This document shows, in pieces, positions 9,592 to 17,345 of a DNA stretch of 64,000 bases; the stretch's first letter is position 1, and each line of letters begins with the position of its first letter. Where the stretch lies: the NCBI RefSeq assembly GCF_014395425.1, contig NZ_CP060711.1, forward strand, positions 124,001-188,000, read 5' to 3'. The DNA comes from Thermomonas brevis (GTDB taxonomy: Bacteria > Pseudomonadota > Gammaproteobacteria > Xanthomonadales > Xanthomonadaceae). Made by a program: the position numbers and the translations under genes. The notes under the pieces are model-generated. The model worked only from the letters and a program-made list of their open reading frames with translations. It was not told where the DNA came from and did no database searches.

Positions 9592-9618
9592 TAAAGTCCG
9601 GCGTTGGCCGGCCGATAG
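9592..9618 (+). promoter_or_regulatory. Sigma-28 (FliA) promoter of flgM-flgN
   Basis: TAAAGTCC at 9592-9599 and GCCGATAG at 9611-9618 are separated by eleven bases. The flagellar sigma-28 consensus is TAAAGTTT-N11-GCCGATAA, so 13 of 16 positions match with exact spacing. It lies 36 bases before the flgM ATG. The site overlaps nothing and starts 20 bases after the flgA stop, so flgM can be transcribed both through flgA and from its own late promoter. Confidence 0.85.
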
Positions 9619-9654
9619 AACGTACGAAATCCCCCTGACCGGAGTCCCCCAGCC

Positions 9655-9960
9655 ATGACCACGAAAATCGAAGGCGGCCTGCCGGCGAAGCCCGTGGAGG
9701 CGTCCGTCGTCAGCGAATCCCAGGCCCGCGCCGGCAGCCCGCGCGAAGCCGCGACCGCAACGCCCCCCGTGGACAGCCTGCGCCTGACCGGCGAAGCCGT
9801 CGGCCTGAAGGCCATGGCCCGCGACCTAGCCACGCCGTCCAAGCTGGACATGGCGCGGATCAAGGAAATCCGCAACGCCATCGACTCCGGCAGCTACCAG
9901 ATCAACCCGCAGGACATCGCCAACCGCCTGCTGGCACTGGAACGCGAACTGCTGCAATGA
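9655..9960 (+). CDS. flgM: FlgM, anti-sigma-28 factor
   Basis: FlgM binds and holds FliA (sigma-28) until the hook-basal body is complete, then is exported. The 101-residue protein has the expected disordered N-terminal half and a C-terminal sigma-binding helical region, with SKLDMARIKEIRNAIDSGSY and INPQDIANRLLALERELL, close to the family consensus. The sigma-28 site upstream gives the classic feedback loop. Its stop overlaps the flgN start by four bases (ATGA). Confidence 0.93.
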   Translation: MTTKIEGGLPAKPVEASVVSESQARAGSPREAATATPPVDSLRLTGEAVGLKAMARDLATPSKLDMARIKEIRNAIDSGSYQINPQDIANRLLALERELLQ

Positions 9961-10295
9961 GCCTGCTGGCCGAGCATCCGCTTGACGCGCTGGAATCGGC
10001 CCTGCAGGCCGAGCGCCGCGCCCTGCTGGAACACGACGTGGACGCGCTGCTGCGCTCCACCCAGGCCAAGCTCGAAGCGCTGTCCGCCGCCGAACGCGTT
10101 GCCGGCAGCGCCGACATGGCCCGCGTCGGCGAACTGCACGAACTCAACCGCGCCAACGCGGTGCTGCTGGCCCGCCGCCGCCGCGAGGTGGCGTGGACGC
10201 TGCGCCACATCGGCCGCACCGAGGCCAGCGGCGTCTACGACGGCTCCGGCTACGCCAACGCACGGGCGCAGTCGCGATGGCTGGGTAGCGGATGA
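9957..10295 (+). CDS. flgN: FlgN, FlgK/FlgL export chaperone
   Basis: FlgN is the cytoplasmic chaperone for the hook-associated proteins FlgK and FlgL. The 112 residues are almost wholly helical (LDALESALQAERRALLEH, ALLRSTQAKLEALSAAE) and match the FlgN family in length and pattern. The start overlaps the flgM stop (ATGA), and its own stop overlaps the next gene in the same way. The assignment rests on context as much as on sequence, because FlgN proteins diverge quickly. Confidence 0.88.
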   Translation: MSLLAEHPLDALESALQAERRALLEHDVDALLRSTQAKLEALSAAERVAGSADMARVGELHELNRANAVLLARRRREVAWTLRHIGRTEASGVYDGSGYANARAQSRWLGSG

Positions 10296-11521
10296 CAGAC
10301 GACATCGCGCCGCCCTCGCTCTGGAGCGGCGACGCGGTCTGGGCCGCCAGCGCGATCAACTTCCCCGTCCTGTTCCTCGACGGCGATCGGCTCGTGCACG
10401 ACGCCAATCCGGCCGCTCGCGCGCTGGCGGAGAAGCTCGCCCCGGGCAGCGGCCCGGAAACCCTGGTGGGCATGGTGTCCGACACGGACTGGGCCACCGC
10501 AGTCCGGCAGGGGCACTGGCAGGGCGTGGTCCGGCCGGAGCACATGCCGCCGCTGGCGCTGGAGATCCACTGCGGCCACGCGCCGGACAGCCCGCACTGC
10601 ATCATGGTGGTGCTCGACATCAGCGAGCGCGGCGAGCGCAAGCGGCAGTACGAGGAGCTGCAGCGCACCGTCGACCGCCTGGCCAGCACGCAGGAACAGC
10701 TGCTGCAGTCGGAGAAAATGGCCTCCATCGGCCAGCTGGCGGCGGGCGTCGCCCACGAGATCAACAACCCGATCGGCTACGTCGGCTCCAACCTCGGCAC
10801 GCTGCAGGACTACGGCACCGCGCTGATCGCGCTGGTCGAGAAGTACCACGAAGCGCTGTTCTCGGACGACCCGGCCGCGCACCGCGACGAGCTGCTGCAG
10901 GCGCGCCAGCGGCTGGACATCGACTACATCGTCGGCGACCTGCCCAGCCTGCTGAACGAGTCGCGCGAGGGCATCGAGCGGGTCACCAAGATCGTGCAGG
11001 ACCTCAAGGGGTTCTCGCGAGTGGGCCGCGACCGCCAGATGCAGCCGGCCGACCTGCTGCAGGGGCTGGACTCCACCCTCAACATCGTCTGGAACGACCT
11101 CAAGTACAAGGTCCGGCTGGAAAAGCACTACACCGCGCTGCCGCCGGTGGAGTGCCTGGCCTCGGAGATCAACCAGGTCTTCCTCAACCTGCTGCTCAAC
11201 GCTGGCCAGGCCATCGAGCAGCGCGGCACCATCGTGCTGGCCAGCGGCTGCGACGACAGCGAGGCATGGATCAGCATCACCGACAGCGGCTGCGGCATTC
11301 CGCCGGAAGCGATGTCGCACCTGTTCGATCCGTTCTTCACCACCAAGCCGATCGGCCGCGGCACCGGCCTCGGGCTGGCGATCTCCTACGGCATCGTGGC
11401 CAAGCACCACGGCCGCATCGACGTGTCCAGCCGGGTGGGGCAGGGCAGCACCTTCCGCGTGGTGCTGCCGATTCGGCAGCCGCGCGACGGGCAGGAAGAG
11501 GGCGCCGACCGCGCCGGCTAG
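10292..11521 (+). CDS. PAS-domain sensor histidine kinase
   Basis: This soluble 409-residue histidine kinase has no visible membrane segment. A PAS-like domain covers about residues 15-115 (INFPVLFLDGDRLVHDANPA). A coiled linker is followed by a HisKA box with His155 in KMASIGQLAAGVAHEINNP, the form typical of HisKA proteins with a long helical insert. The HATPase domain (about 255-395) has the N box FLNLLLNAGQAI, the G1 box ITDSGCGIP and the G2 box GRGTGLGLAISYGI. It overlaps flgN by four bases (ATGA). Its stop codon overlaps that of the convergent receiver gene in the tetranucleotide CTAG at 11518-11521. A partner of the neighbouring receiver protein is a reasonable inference, not shown. 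Confidence 0.9.
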   Translation: MTDDIAPPSLWSGDAVWAASAINFPVLFLDGDRLVHDANPAARALAEKLAPGSGPETLVGMVSDTDWATAVRQGHWQGVVRPEHMPPLALEIHCGHAPDSPHCIMVVLDISERGERKRQYEELQRTVDRLASTQEQLLQSEKMASIGQLAAGVAHEINNPIGYVGSNLGTLQDYGTALIALVEKYHEALFSDDPAAHRDELLQARQRLDIDYIVGDLPSLLNESREGIERVTKIVQDLKGFSRVGRDRQMQPADLLQGLDSTLNIVWNDLKYKVRLEKHYTALPPVECLASEINQVFLNLLLNAGQAIEQRGTIVLASGCDDSEAWISITDSGCGIPPEAMSHLFDPFFTTKPIGRGTGLGLAISYGIVAKHHGRIDVSSRVGQGSTFRVVLPIRQPRDGQEEGADRAG

Positions 11522-13275
11522 GGCCGGTCGCTGTGGCTGCGGCGCTGCTCGACCAGCCGGAACGCCGCGCGCACGTGCTCGCGCAGGTCGGCATCGTCCC
11601 AGGGCTTGATCAGGAAGCGGTAGGCCGCGTCCTGGTTGATCGCCTGGCTGATCGTTTCGAGGTCGGTGTAGCCGGACAGCGCCAGCCGCACGGTGTCCGG
11701 GTAGAGGTCGCGCACGCGCGCCAGGAACTCGGTGCCGCTCATGTCCGGCATGCGCTGGTCGGACAGCACCACCTGCACGTCGTTGCGCGCCAGCAGGTCG
11801 AACGCCTCGCTCACGCTGCCGGCGGTCAGCAGGCGGTAGCCGTCACGGCGCAGCAGGCGCACCAGCGAGCGCAGCACGTTCTCCTCGTCGTCCAGCAGGA
11901 GCAGCGTGCGGGACGGCTGCATCGCCGCGCTGTCCTGGAATACGTGCGGCAGCAGGAAGCGGCGGCGCAGCAGTTCGTCGATGTCGGTGCCGGGCAGGGG
12001 CGGGCTGAACAGGTAGCCCTGGAAGAAGTCGCAGTGATGGCGGCGCAGGAAGCCCAGCTCGGCGTCGGTTTCCACGCCCTTGGCCACCAGGGTCATGCCC
12101 AGCTTGTGGCCCATCGCGATGATCCCGCGCACCAGCGCCGCGCTGCGCGGCTGGCTGGTGATGTTGCGCAGGAAGCTGCGGTCGATCTTCAGCCGGTCCA
12201 GCGGATGCTGCGCCAGCGCCGCCAGGCTCAGGCCGCGCATGCCGAAGTCGGCCAGGGTCAGCACCGACCCCAGCGCGCGCAGGCCGGCGAGGCTCTCGGC
12301 CACGTGCGGCGCGTCCAGCGACAGCACCGCTTCCGACACCTCGAACTCGATCGCGCTGCCGGACACGTCGTGCCGGTGCAGCAGCTCGCCGACCAGGTCC
12401 GGGCATTCCTTGCGGGTCAGCAGCGCGCCTTCCAGCGGCACCGACGCGTTGAGGTAGTCGATGCCCATGTCGCGCCAGCGATGCACCTGCCGGATCGCGG
12501 TTTCGATCGTCCACAGGCCCACCGCGCCGGCCAGCCCGGCGCGCTCCACGGCGGGCAGGATGCGGTTGGCGCGCAGCACGCCTTCCTGGGTGTTGTGCCA
12601 GCGCAGCAGCGAGCTGCAGGCGACGATGCTGCCGTCCTGCGCGCTCACCACCGGCTGGTAGTAGAGGCGGAATTCGCTCTGCGCGATGGCGTCCACGAAC
12701 CGGTGGCCCTGGTGCTCGCGGCCGGCGTCGGCCACCGCGTCCAGCGGCGCGTCCGGCACGTGCACGGCTTGGCCGCCAGGCCCGCTGCGCTTGGCGCGGC
12801 GCATCGCCTGCTCGGCGGCGACCAGCAGGCTGGCGGCATCGTGCGCATGCTCGGGATGGACCGCGATGCCGATCGACAGGGTCACGTCGAGCACGAACGG
12901 CGGCACCTGCACCGGCGCGTCGAACGCCTCGCGCAGCCGCTCTGCAAGAGCCTCGCCGTCCGGCTCGCCCTCGCGGTAGGCGACCGCCGCGACGAACTCC
13001 TCGCTGCCCAGCCGCCACAGCCAGGCATCGTCGGGCACCGCCTGCACCAGCCGGCGCGCCACCACCCGCAGCGCCTGCTCGACGATGTTCTCGCCCAGCG
13101 TCGCGTTGATCGTGCCGATGCCGTCGACGTCGATATGGAGCAGGGCCAGCTTGCGGTGCGCGCCGTCCACCGCGGCGATCACCGAGTTCAGACTCGGCCC
13201 GCTGGCGCCGAGTCGGTAGATGTCCGCCGGTGGGACGCCGCCGATCGTCTGGTCTTCGGCCGTCGCGATGTTCAA
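11518..13275 (-). CDS. Degenerate GGDEF-EAL protein with C-terminal receiver domain
   Basis: This 585-residue protein is read from the TTG at 13275, whose TTGA overlaps the HD-GYP stop. A degenerate GGDEF domain covers about residues 35-165, with GSEEF (90-94) in place of GGDEF. An EAL-like domain covers about 195-430, but the catalytic EAL is SSL (221-223), the DDFG motif is ADFG, and AEGVE reads AKGVE. A C-terminal receiver follows (about 455-580), with LDDEENV and Asp506 in LSDQRMPDMSG. Loss of the metal-binding acids argues against c-di-GMP turnover, so a binding or protein-interaction role is more likely. The convergent histidine kinase and adjacent HD-GYP gene suggest one signalling module. 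The upstream open frame to 14100 is a shadow of the HD-GYP gene. Confidence 0.85.
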   Translation of the reverse strand: MNIATAEDQTIGGVPPADIYRLGASGPSLNSVIAAVDGAHRKLALLHIDVDGIGTINATLGENIVEQALRVVARRLVQAVPDDAWLWRLGSEEFVAAVAYREGEPDGEALAERLREAFDAPVQVPPFVLDVTLSIGIAVHPEHAHDAASLLVAAEQAMRRAKRSGPGGQAVHVPDAPLDAVADAGREHQGHRFVDAIAQSEFRLYYQPVVSAQDGSIVACSSLLRWHNTQEGVLRANRILPAVERAGLAGAVGLWTIETAIRQVHRWRDMGIDYLNASVPLEGALLTRKECPDLVGELLHRHDVSGSAIEFEVSEAVLSLDAPHVAESLAGLRALGSVLTLADFGMRGLSLAALAQHPLDRLKIDRSFLRNITSQPRSAALVRGIIAMGHKLGMTLVAKGVETDAELGFLRRHHCDFFQGYLFSPPLPGTDIDELLRRRFLLPHVFQDSAAMQPSRTLLLLDDEENVLRSLVRLLRRDGYRLLTAGSVSEAFDLLARNDVQVVLSDQRMPDMSGTEFLARVRDLYPDTVRLALSGYTDLETISQAINQDAAYRFLIKPWDDADLREHVRAAFRLVEQRRSHSDRP

Positions 13276-14522
13276 AGCCAGAGCGCCTCGAGGTTGGCGA
13301 ACCCCCATTGCTCCGGATTCTCCGGCCCGACGATGCTGTCCGTGCAGCCCGGATCGGCGAGGTCCAGCGTCCGCACCAGGATCTTTTCCCGCGAACGCAG
13401 CGAATAGAACACGCGCACCTTCGGCTTGAGCAGTGAGTCCGCACCCGGCTCCACGACCACAGCCAGGTGCCCGGACGCCAGCCGCACCAACGCGCCCAGC
13501 GGATAGATGCCCACCGATTTGACGAAGGCGTTGAAGACCCGCTTGTCGAAATGCCCGTCCCAGCGCGCCATTTCGCGCATCGCCACGGCGGGATCCCAGG
13601 GGCGCTTGTACGGCCGGATCGACGTCACCGCGTCGTAGACGTCGCAGACTGCGCCCATGCGCGCCAGAAGCGAGATCTCCGGCTCCTTCAGCGCGTGCGG
13701 ATAGCCGCGGCCGTCCATCCGTTCGTGGTGGGACAGGGCGATGTCCACCACACCCGGCTCTGCGCCGCCTTCGCGCAGCGCCTGCGCGCCGGCCGCCGAG
13801 TGCGTCTTCATGATCGCGAATTCCTCGTCGGTCAGCTTGCCCGGCTTGTTGAGCACCTCCAGCGGCATGAACGCCTTGCCGAGGTCGTGCATCAATCCGC
13901 CGATCCCGGCCAGCCGGGTCTGCTCCTCGTCCAGCCCCAGTTGCCGCGCCAGCGCCAGCATCAGCGCCGACACCGCGACCGAATGCAGGTAGCTGTAGTC
14001 GTCGTGGCTTTTCAGCCGCGCCACGCTGAGCAGCGCCACCGGATTGCGCCACACCGACGCCGCGATCTCCTCGACCAGCGGCACCACCGTCTGCTGGCAC
14101 ACCGTATTCCCCAGCCGCAGCTCGCCGAACATCTCCTGGATCTGCTGCTTGCCGATCAGGCAGATGTTGCGCGCCCGCTCGAGTTCGGCGGCGAGCGCCA
14201 CGGTTCCGGCAGCGACCGGCACGGCGCGGCGACCGGGGAGGGGATCGGCGTCCACGGCAGCATCGGGCAGCTCGACGGCTGCGCCGCTGAACGACGTGTC
14301 ATTGGGTTCGCCGGCCGGATTCCCGTCCGGCAGCGGCGCACCCTTGGACTCGTCGATCCAGACGCTTTCGATGCCGGCGTCGAGAATGCGCCGGACGTCA
14401 TCCTCATCCGTCAGCAGGAAGCTGTTGCGGAGGAACGGATGCTGCAGCCAAGAGCCGCCGATCTTGTACAGATACATGCCGACTTGCAGGCGCGCTGCCG
14501 GGATGCATCGGATCGAGGACAT
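13272..14522 (-). CDS. HD-GYP cyclic-di-GMP phosphodiesterase with DUF3391 domain
   Basis: This 416-residue protein should hydrolyse cyclic di-GMP. The N-terminal region (about residues 1-75, RLQVGMYLYKIGGSW) is DUF3391-like, common in Xanthomonadaceae HD-GYP proteins. The HD-GYP domain (about 165-330) is complete, with HD at 212-213 in GLMHDLGK, HHE at 265-267 and GRGYP at 271-275. Its end overlaps the start of the EAL-receiver gene. The accessory region begins just upstream of its start, so the original promoter may have been displaced. Confidence 0.93.
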   Translation of the reverse strand: MSSIRCIPAARLQVGMYLYKIGGSWLQHPFLRNSFLLTDEDDVRRILDAGIESVWIDESKGAPLPDGNPAGEPNDTSFSGAAVELPDAAVDADPLPGRRAVPVAAGTVALAAELERARNICLIGKQQIQEMFGELRLGNTVCQQTVVPLVEEIAASVWRNPVALLSVARLKSHDDYSYLHSVAVSALMLALARQLGLDEEQTRLAGIGGLMHDLGKAFMPLEVLNKPGKLTDEEFAIMKTHSAAGAQALREGGAEPGVVDIALSHHERMDGRGYPHALKEPEISLLARMGAVCDVYDAVTSIRPYKRPWDPAVAMREMARWDGHFDKRVFNAFVKSVGIYPLGALVRLASGHLAVVVEPGADSLLKPKVRVFYSLRSREKILVRTLDLADPGCTDSIVGPENPEQWGFANLEALWL

Positions 14523-14781
14523 TACTGGCCAGTTAGGAAGAAGAAGTTGAGCGGATGCAGTCTATGCGAGTGAGGATGGCTTGGGCAGGCGTGCTGGCAG
14601 CTCATAGGCAATCGGTGATTGACGCGGAGCATTCGCCCTGAAGCTAACTGGCTGATATCAAAAGAGAAGCGCGAACTAGCTGGGCGTTTCGTCGGAGATT
14701 TTCTTGCCAACAACACGCCCGGAACTCACAGAACTACCAGTAACCGCCCATAATTTCCTCGAACTGCCGACGATCTGCCCG
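14523..14781. other. Intergenic junction between core genes and the Tn7-like operon
   Basis: No gene is visible. The stretch must hold the HD-GYP promoter and probably one transposon end, which should lie just after the tniQ stop. Loosely similar elements near 14,730-14,790 (CGCCCATAATTTC and TGCCCGCTATTTC) could be TnsB binding repeats. No terminal TGT and no target duplication could be paired with the other side, so the boundary is unresolved. Confidence 0.4.
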
Positions 14782-16293
14782 CTATTTCTTCTGTCGTACT
14801 TTGCGAGCTCGGCGCGCCAGTCGGTTCCGGGTCCGCAGCTGCGTTGCCGACGGCTTGGATCCAGTCTTGTGCTTTGGCGCGGGTGAAATGGACGTCGGGA
14901 TATCGACTGTACGCCTGGAAGGGGGTGGACGTGTTGGCGTCCAGCATACCCTGACCGAACGAACCACCTCGTTCCCGATTACGATCTCTGCGGTGGGCAA
15001 GACCCAGCGTTGTCGCGCAGGCGCCTTCCCGCCGGTCATCATAGACCTGAGTACATTCTCCAAACCTTGGGAATACGCCCGGGCAAGGATGGCTTCCAGC
15101 GCTCTAGTCACGTGGCGTCGCCCCGAGACCCCATCCAACGCATGGGATCGGGCAGCCTGAAGGGATCGGCTACATCCATCGTCGCGCACATCCAGACCTG
15201 AGATCACCCTGTCCAGCAACTCGCCGCAGAAACTGGCTGCCGTTGGGTCGACTGCAGAGAGGTTGAGCCAAGTGTTCTGGTCGCTGGACAACCCATGCGG
15301 AGCGATCAGGTATTCGGGGCGGTTGACGAGGTTCTGTTGGAGGGTCTGTCCTTCCTCCAGACCATTCAAGGTGGCGAGCTCGTGTGGGGTGGGAGTATCG
15401 GCAGGAAACGCTGCCACGGCATCTAGGGTTGCCTGAGCGAGCTTGGCGTGCATCGAGGCGGGGAGCGGCACGAACGTCAGTGGACGCTCGCCCCCCAGAA
15501 GGCTCCAGCTCCAGAACTCGCCTTCGGGTGGTTCCTCCCCAGCATCGGAAAACTCTTCCAGCTCGGCCGTGGGCTTGGCGGTTGTGAGCATGCCCTCGAG
15601 GTCAAGCGATTGGCGGGCCAGTGCAGCGTATCCAGGCATCCAGTCGGTATGCGGCGCGGGGACTACGAGCAGGCGGGACTTCCGCTCTTCGGCGGCCCAG
15701 TGCAGAAATCGGCTGGCCCATGCGTCGACTTCCGCCGCCGGGAAATGCCACATGTTGATCGAAGCCGTCCTGACCTCGAATGCGTCGTACCCGCACTCGC
15801 ACCGACCAAGACGAAGATCCGGGTGAAAGCGTGCCCAGCAGGTTCGACCACACTGAGGACAGCCTGCGTGCAGCTTGGCGGCATGCCATGGACAGCGATC
15901 GATGAAAGGCAACTGGAAAAGCGCACAGTGGTAGCCATGGGCCGCGCAGAGAGGGCAATCGCGCAGTGGGAGGTTGTGGCGTTCTAATACACCCCCCGTG
16001 CGTAACGGGCTCCACACTTCTGGTGACCAATAGTCACCGACGCGCGTCGCTCGCAACCCAAGTGCGTGAAGCAGCCCCGATTTGGGGGCGCCAGGCCTTT
16101 GGGTCGCGGTCAGTGCGTCGGATGTCACTCGGTTGCGAATCCCTAGTGCCGTCAGCTCACCGCCCATCAGCCGGCCCAATTGCGTCATCCTCCGAAGCAG
16201 CCCGTAGCCGGAAATATAGGGATAGGGTTCGAGATCAGCGCCAAGGAGAGCCGGCAATGCCGGCCCTCCTTGAATGACGTCACGCCAGGCCAT
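14782..16293 (-). CDS. tniQ: TniQ/TnsD-family target-selection protein
   Basis: TniQ-family proteins choose the insertion site and recruit the AAA+ regulator. The 503-residue product has the family N-terminus with ISGYGLLRRMTQLG. A dense zinc-binding block covers residues 113-167 (CPLC at 113-116, CPWH at 134-137, CPQC at 145-148, CEC at 165-167), as in TniQ/TnsD. The basic C-terminus ends KVRQKK. Its length fits TnsD-like proteins that read a fixed attachment site rather than the short CRISPR-linked TniQ. Its ATG overlaps the tnsC stop. Confidence 0.9.
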   Translation of the reverse strand: MAWRDVIQGGPALPALLGADLEPYPYISGYGLLRRMTQLGRLMGGELTALGIRNRVTSDALTATQRPGAPKSGLLHALGLRATRVGDYWSPEVWSPLRTGGVLERHNLPLRDCPLCAAHGYHCALFQLPFIDRCPWHAAKLHAGCPQCGRTCWARFHPDLRLGRCECGYDAFEVRTASINMWHFPAAEVDAWASRFLHWAAEERKSRLLVVPAPHTDWMPGYAALARQSLDLEGMLTTAKPTAELEEFSDAGEEPPEGEFWSWSLLGGERPLTFVPLPASMHAKLAQATLDAVAAFPADTPTPHELATLNGLEEGQTLQQNLVNRPEYLIAPHGLSSDQNTWLNLSAVDPTAASFCGELLDRVISGLDVRDDGCSRSLQAARSHALDGVSGRRHVTRALEAILARAYSQGLENVLRSMMTGGKAPARQRWVLPTAEIVIGNEVVRSVRVCWTPTRPPPSRRTVDIPTSISPAPKHKTGSKPSATQLRTRNRLARRARKVRQKK

Positions 16294-17321
16294 TACGAGG
16301 CCTCGTCATGGCGCATGTCGGGCATGCGCATCTTGGCGCGGACGAACTCCAGGCGGAGATAGCCGCTGGCCAGGAGGACGTGCCTGACCTGCTCAGGCGT
16401 GAAACCGTTGAAGTCCGATTTCTCGTGGGCAATGTCGGCGAGGAGCGAGTGCACGACCAAGGTAAACGTTGCCATCGGCCACGCGTCAGTTTCGGGCAGC
16501 TTGTACTCCGTGCGCAGCGATCGGACGCCCTCGAAGATCACCGGCGCATCCTTCGACAGGCACCAGCCGCGGTCGAACGCGTTCTTGGCGAAGTAGCGCG
16601 AGAACGGCATGTCCGGCGTCGGCCAGGCGACCGAACGGTCGTAACGCCCCAAGGCATGGGTGATTTCCGCAATCCCCATCAGCGGCCGGAACGGAGCAGT
16701 GTCCATGAACCAGCGGCGCACGGTATGGGACGGGCGTTCCAGCCAGTCGTCGCCGACATCGACACCCTCGGCATCACTCTGGCGAACCAGGACGAGGAAC
16801 AGACTGAGGTTCTCGTCGAGCACCAAACCATCCAGATCCTCGAGGTACTGGTACTCGGCCTCGGTGATGCGCTGGGCGTTGTCGATGAAGAGCACCATGC
16901 GGCGTTGCCGCGCTTGGCCACAACGGGTGCGAATGAAATTCACCAAGCGTTCGAGGCCCAGGCCGGGATCCATGCGGATGGCGTTGACGAGCTTCAGGCG
17001 CCGGTTCATAGCGGTCCAGAACGCACGGTCTGAGCGACGAATGCCGCTGGGCATCACCATGCGCGCCGCGACGCCGATCTGCTGTTTCGTCTTGTTGTTC
17101 ACCAGCCAGCGCGACGCATTGCCGGTCAGGTACTGCTGCGCAGTCGTCTTGCCGAGCCCGCCACCGCCGTACACCGAGCAACCGTGATGACCTTGACTGA
17201 TATTGGAGAGGATGAAATTGGCGAGGTATTCGGTCGGCTTAGTATAGATCTGGTAGCTGTTGGGGATGAAAATGGGATGTTCGTTGTTGTCCATGAGGTC
17301 TTTTGGGCGCTTGCGCACCAT
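16293..17321 (-). CDS. tnsC: TnsC/TniB-family AAA+ transposition regulator
   Basis: This ATPase should link the target selector to the transposase. The 342 residues contain the Walker A motif GGGGLGKTT (52-60) and a Walker B at VLFIDNAQ with Asp147, preceded by the basic stretch CGQARQRRM. The N-terminus resembles TnsC/TniB proteins. It begins 24 bases after tnsB and overlaps tniQ. No other AAA+ protein of this type is nearby. Confidence 0.9.
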   Translation of the reverse strand: MVRKRPKDLMDNNEHPIFIPNSYQIYTKPTEYLANFILSNISQGHHGCSVYGGGGLGKTTAQQYLTGNASRWLVNNKTKQQIGVAARMVMPSGIRRSDRAFWTAMNRRLKLVNAIRMDPGLGLERLVNFIRTRCGQARQRRMVLFIDNAQRITEAEYQYLEDLDGLVLDENLSLFLVLVRQSDAEGVDVGDDWLERPSHTVRRWFMDTAPFRPLMGIAEITHALGRYDRSVAWPTPDMPFSRYFAKNAFDRGWCLSKDAPVIFEGVRSLRTEYKLPETDAWPMATFTLVVHSLLADIAHEKSDFNGFTPEQVRHVLLASGYLRLEFVRAKMRMPDMRHDEAS

Positions 17322-17345
17322 GCGGGAAGGTGGAAAACCGGAGCT

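Noticed and set aside
9982-13407. A plus-strand open frame of 1141 codons
   Set aside because: It is antisense or out of frame to flgN, the kinase and the receiver gene, is extremely rich in Arg, Gly, Pro and His, and has no conserved motif. Long shadow frames are expected at this GC content.
11518-14100. An 860-codon frame fusing the HD-GYP and EAL-receiver regions
   Set aside because: The part above 13275 is an out-of-frame copy of the HD-GYP gene, which is intact in its own frame.
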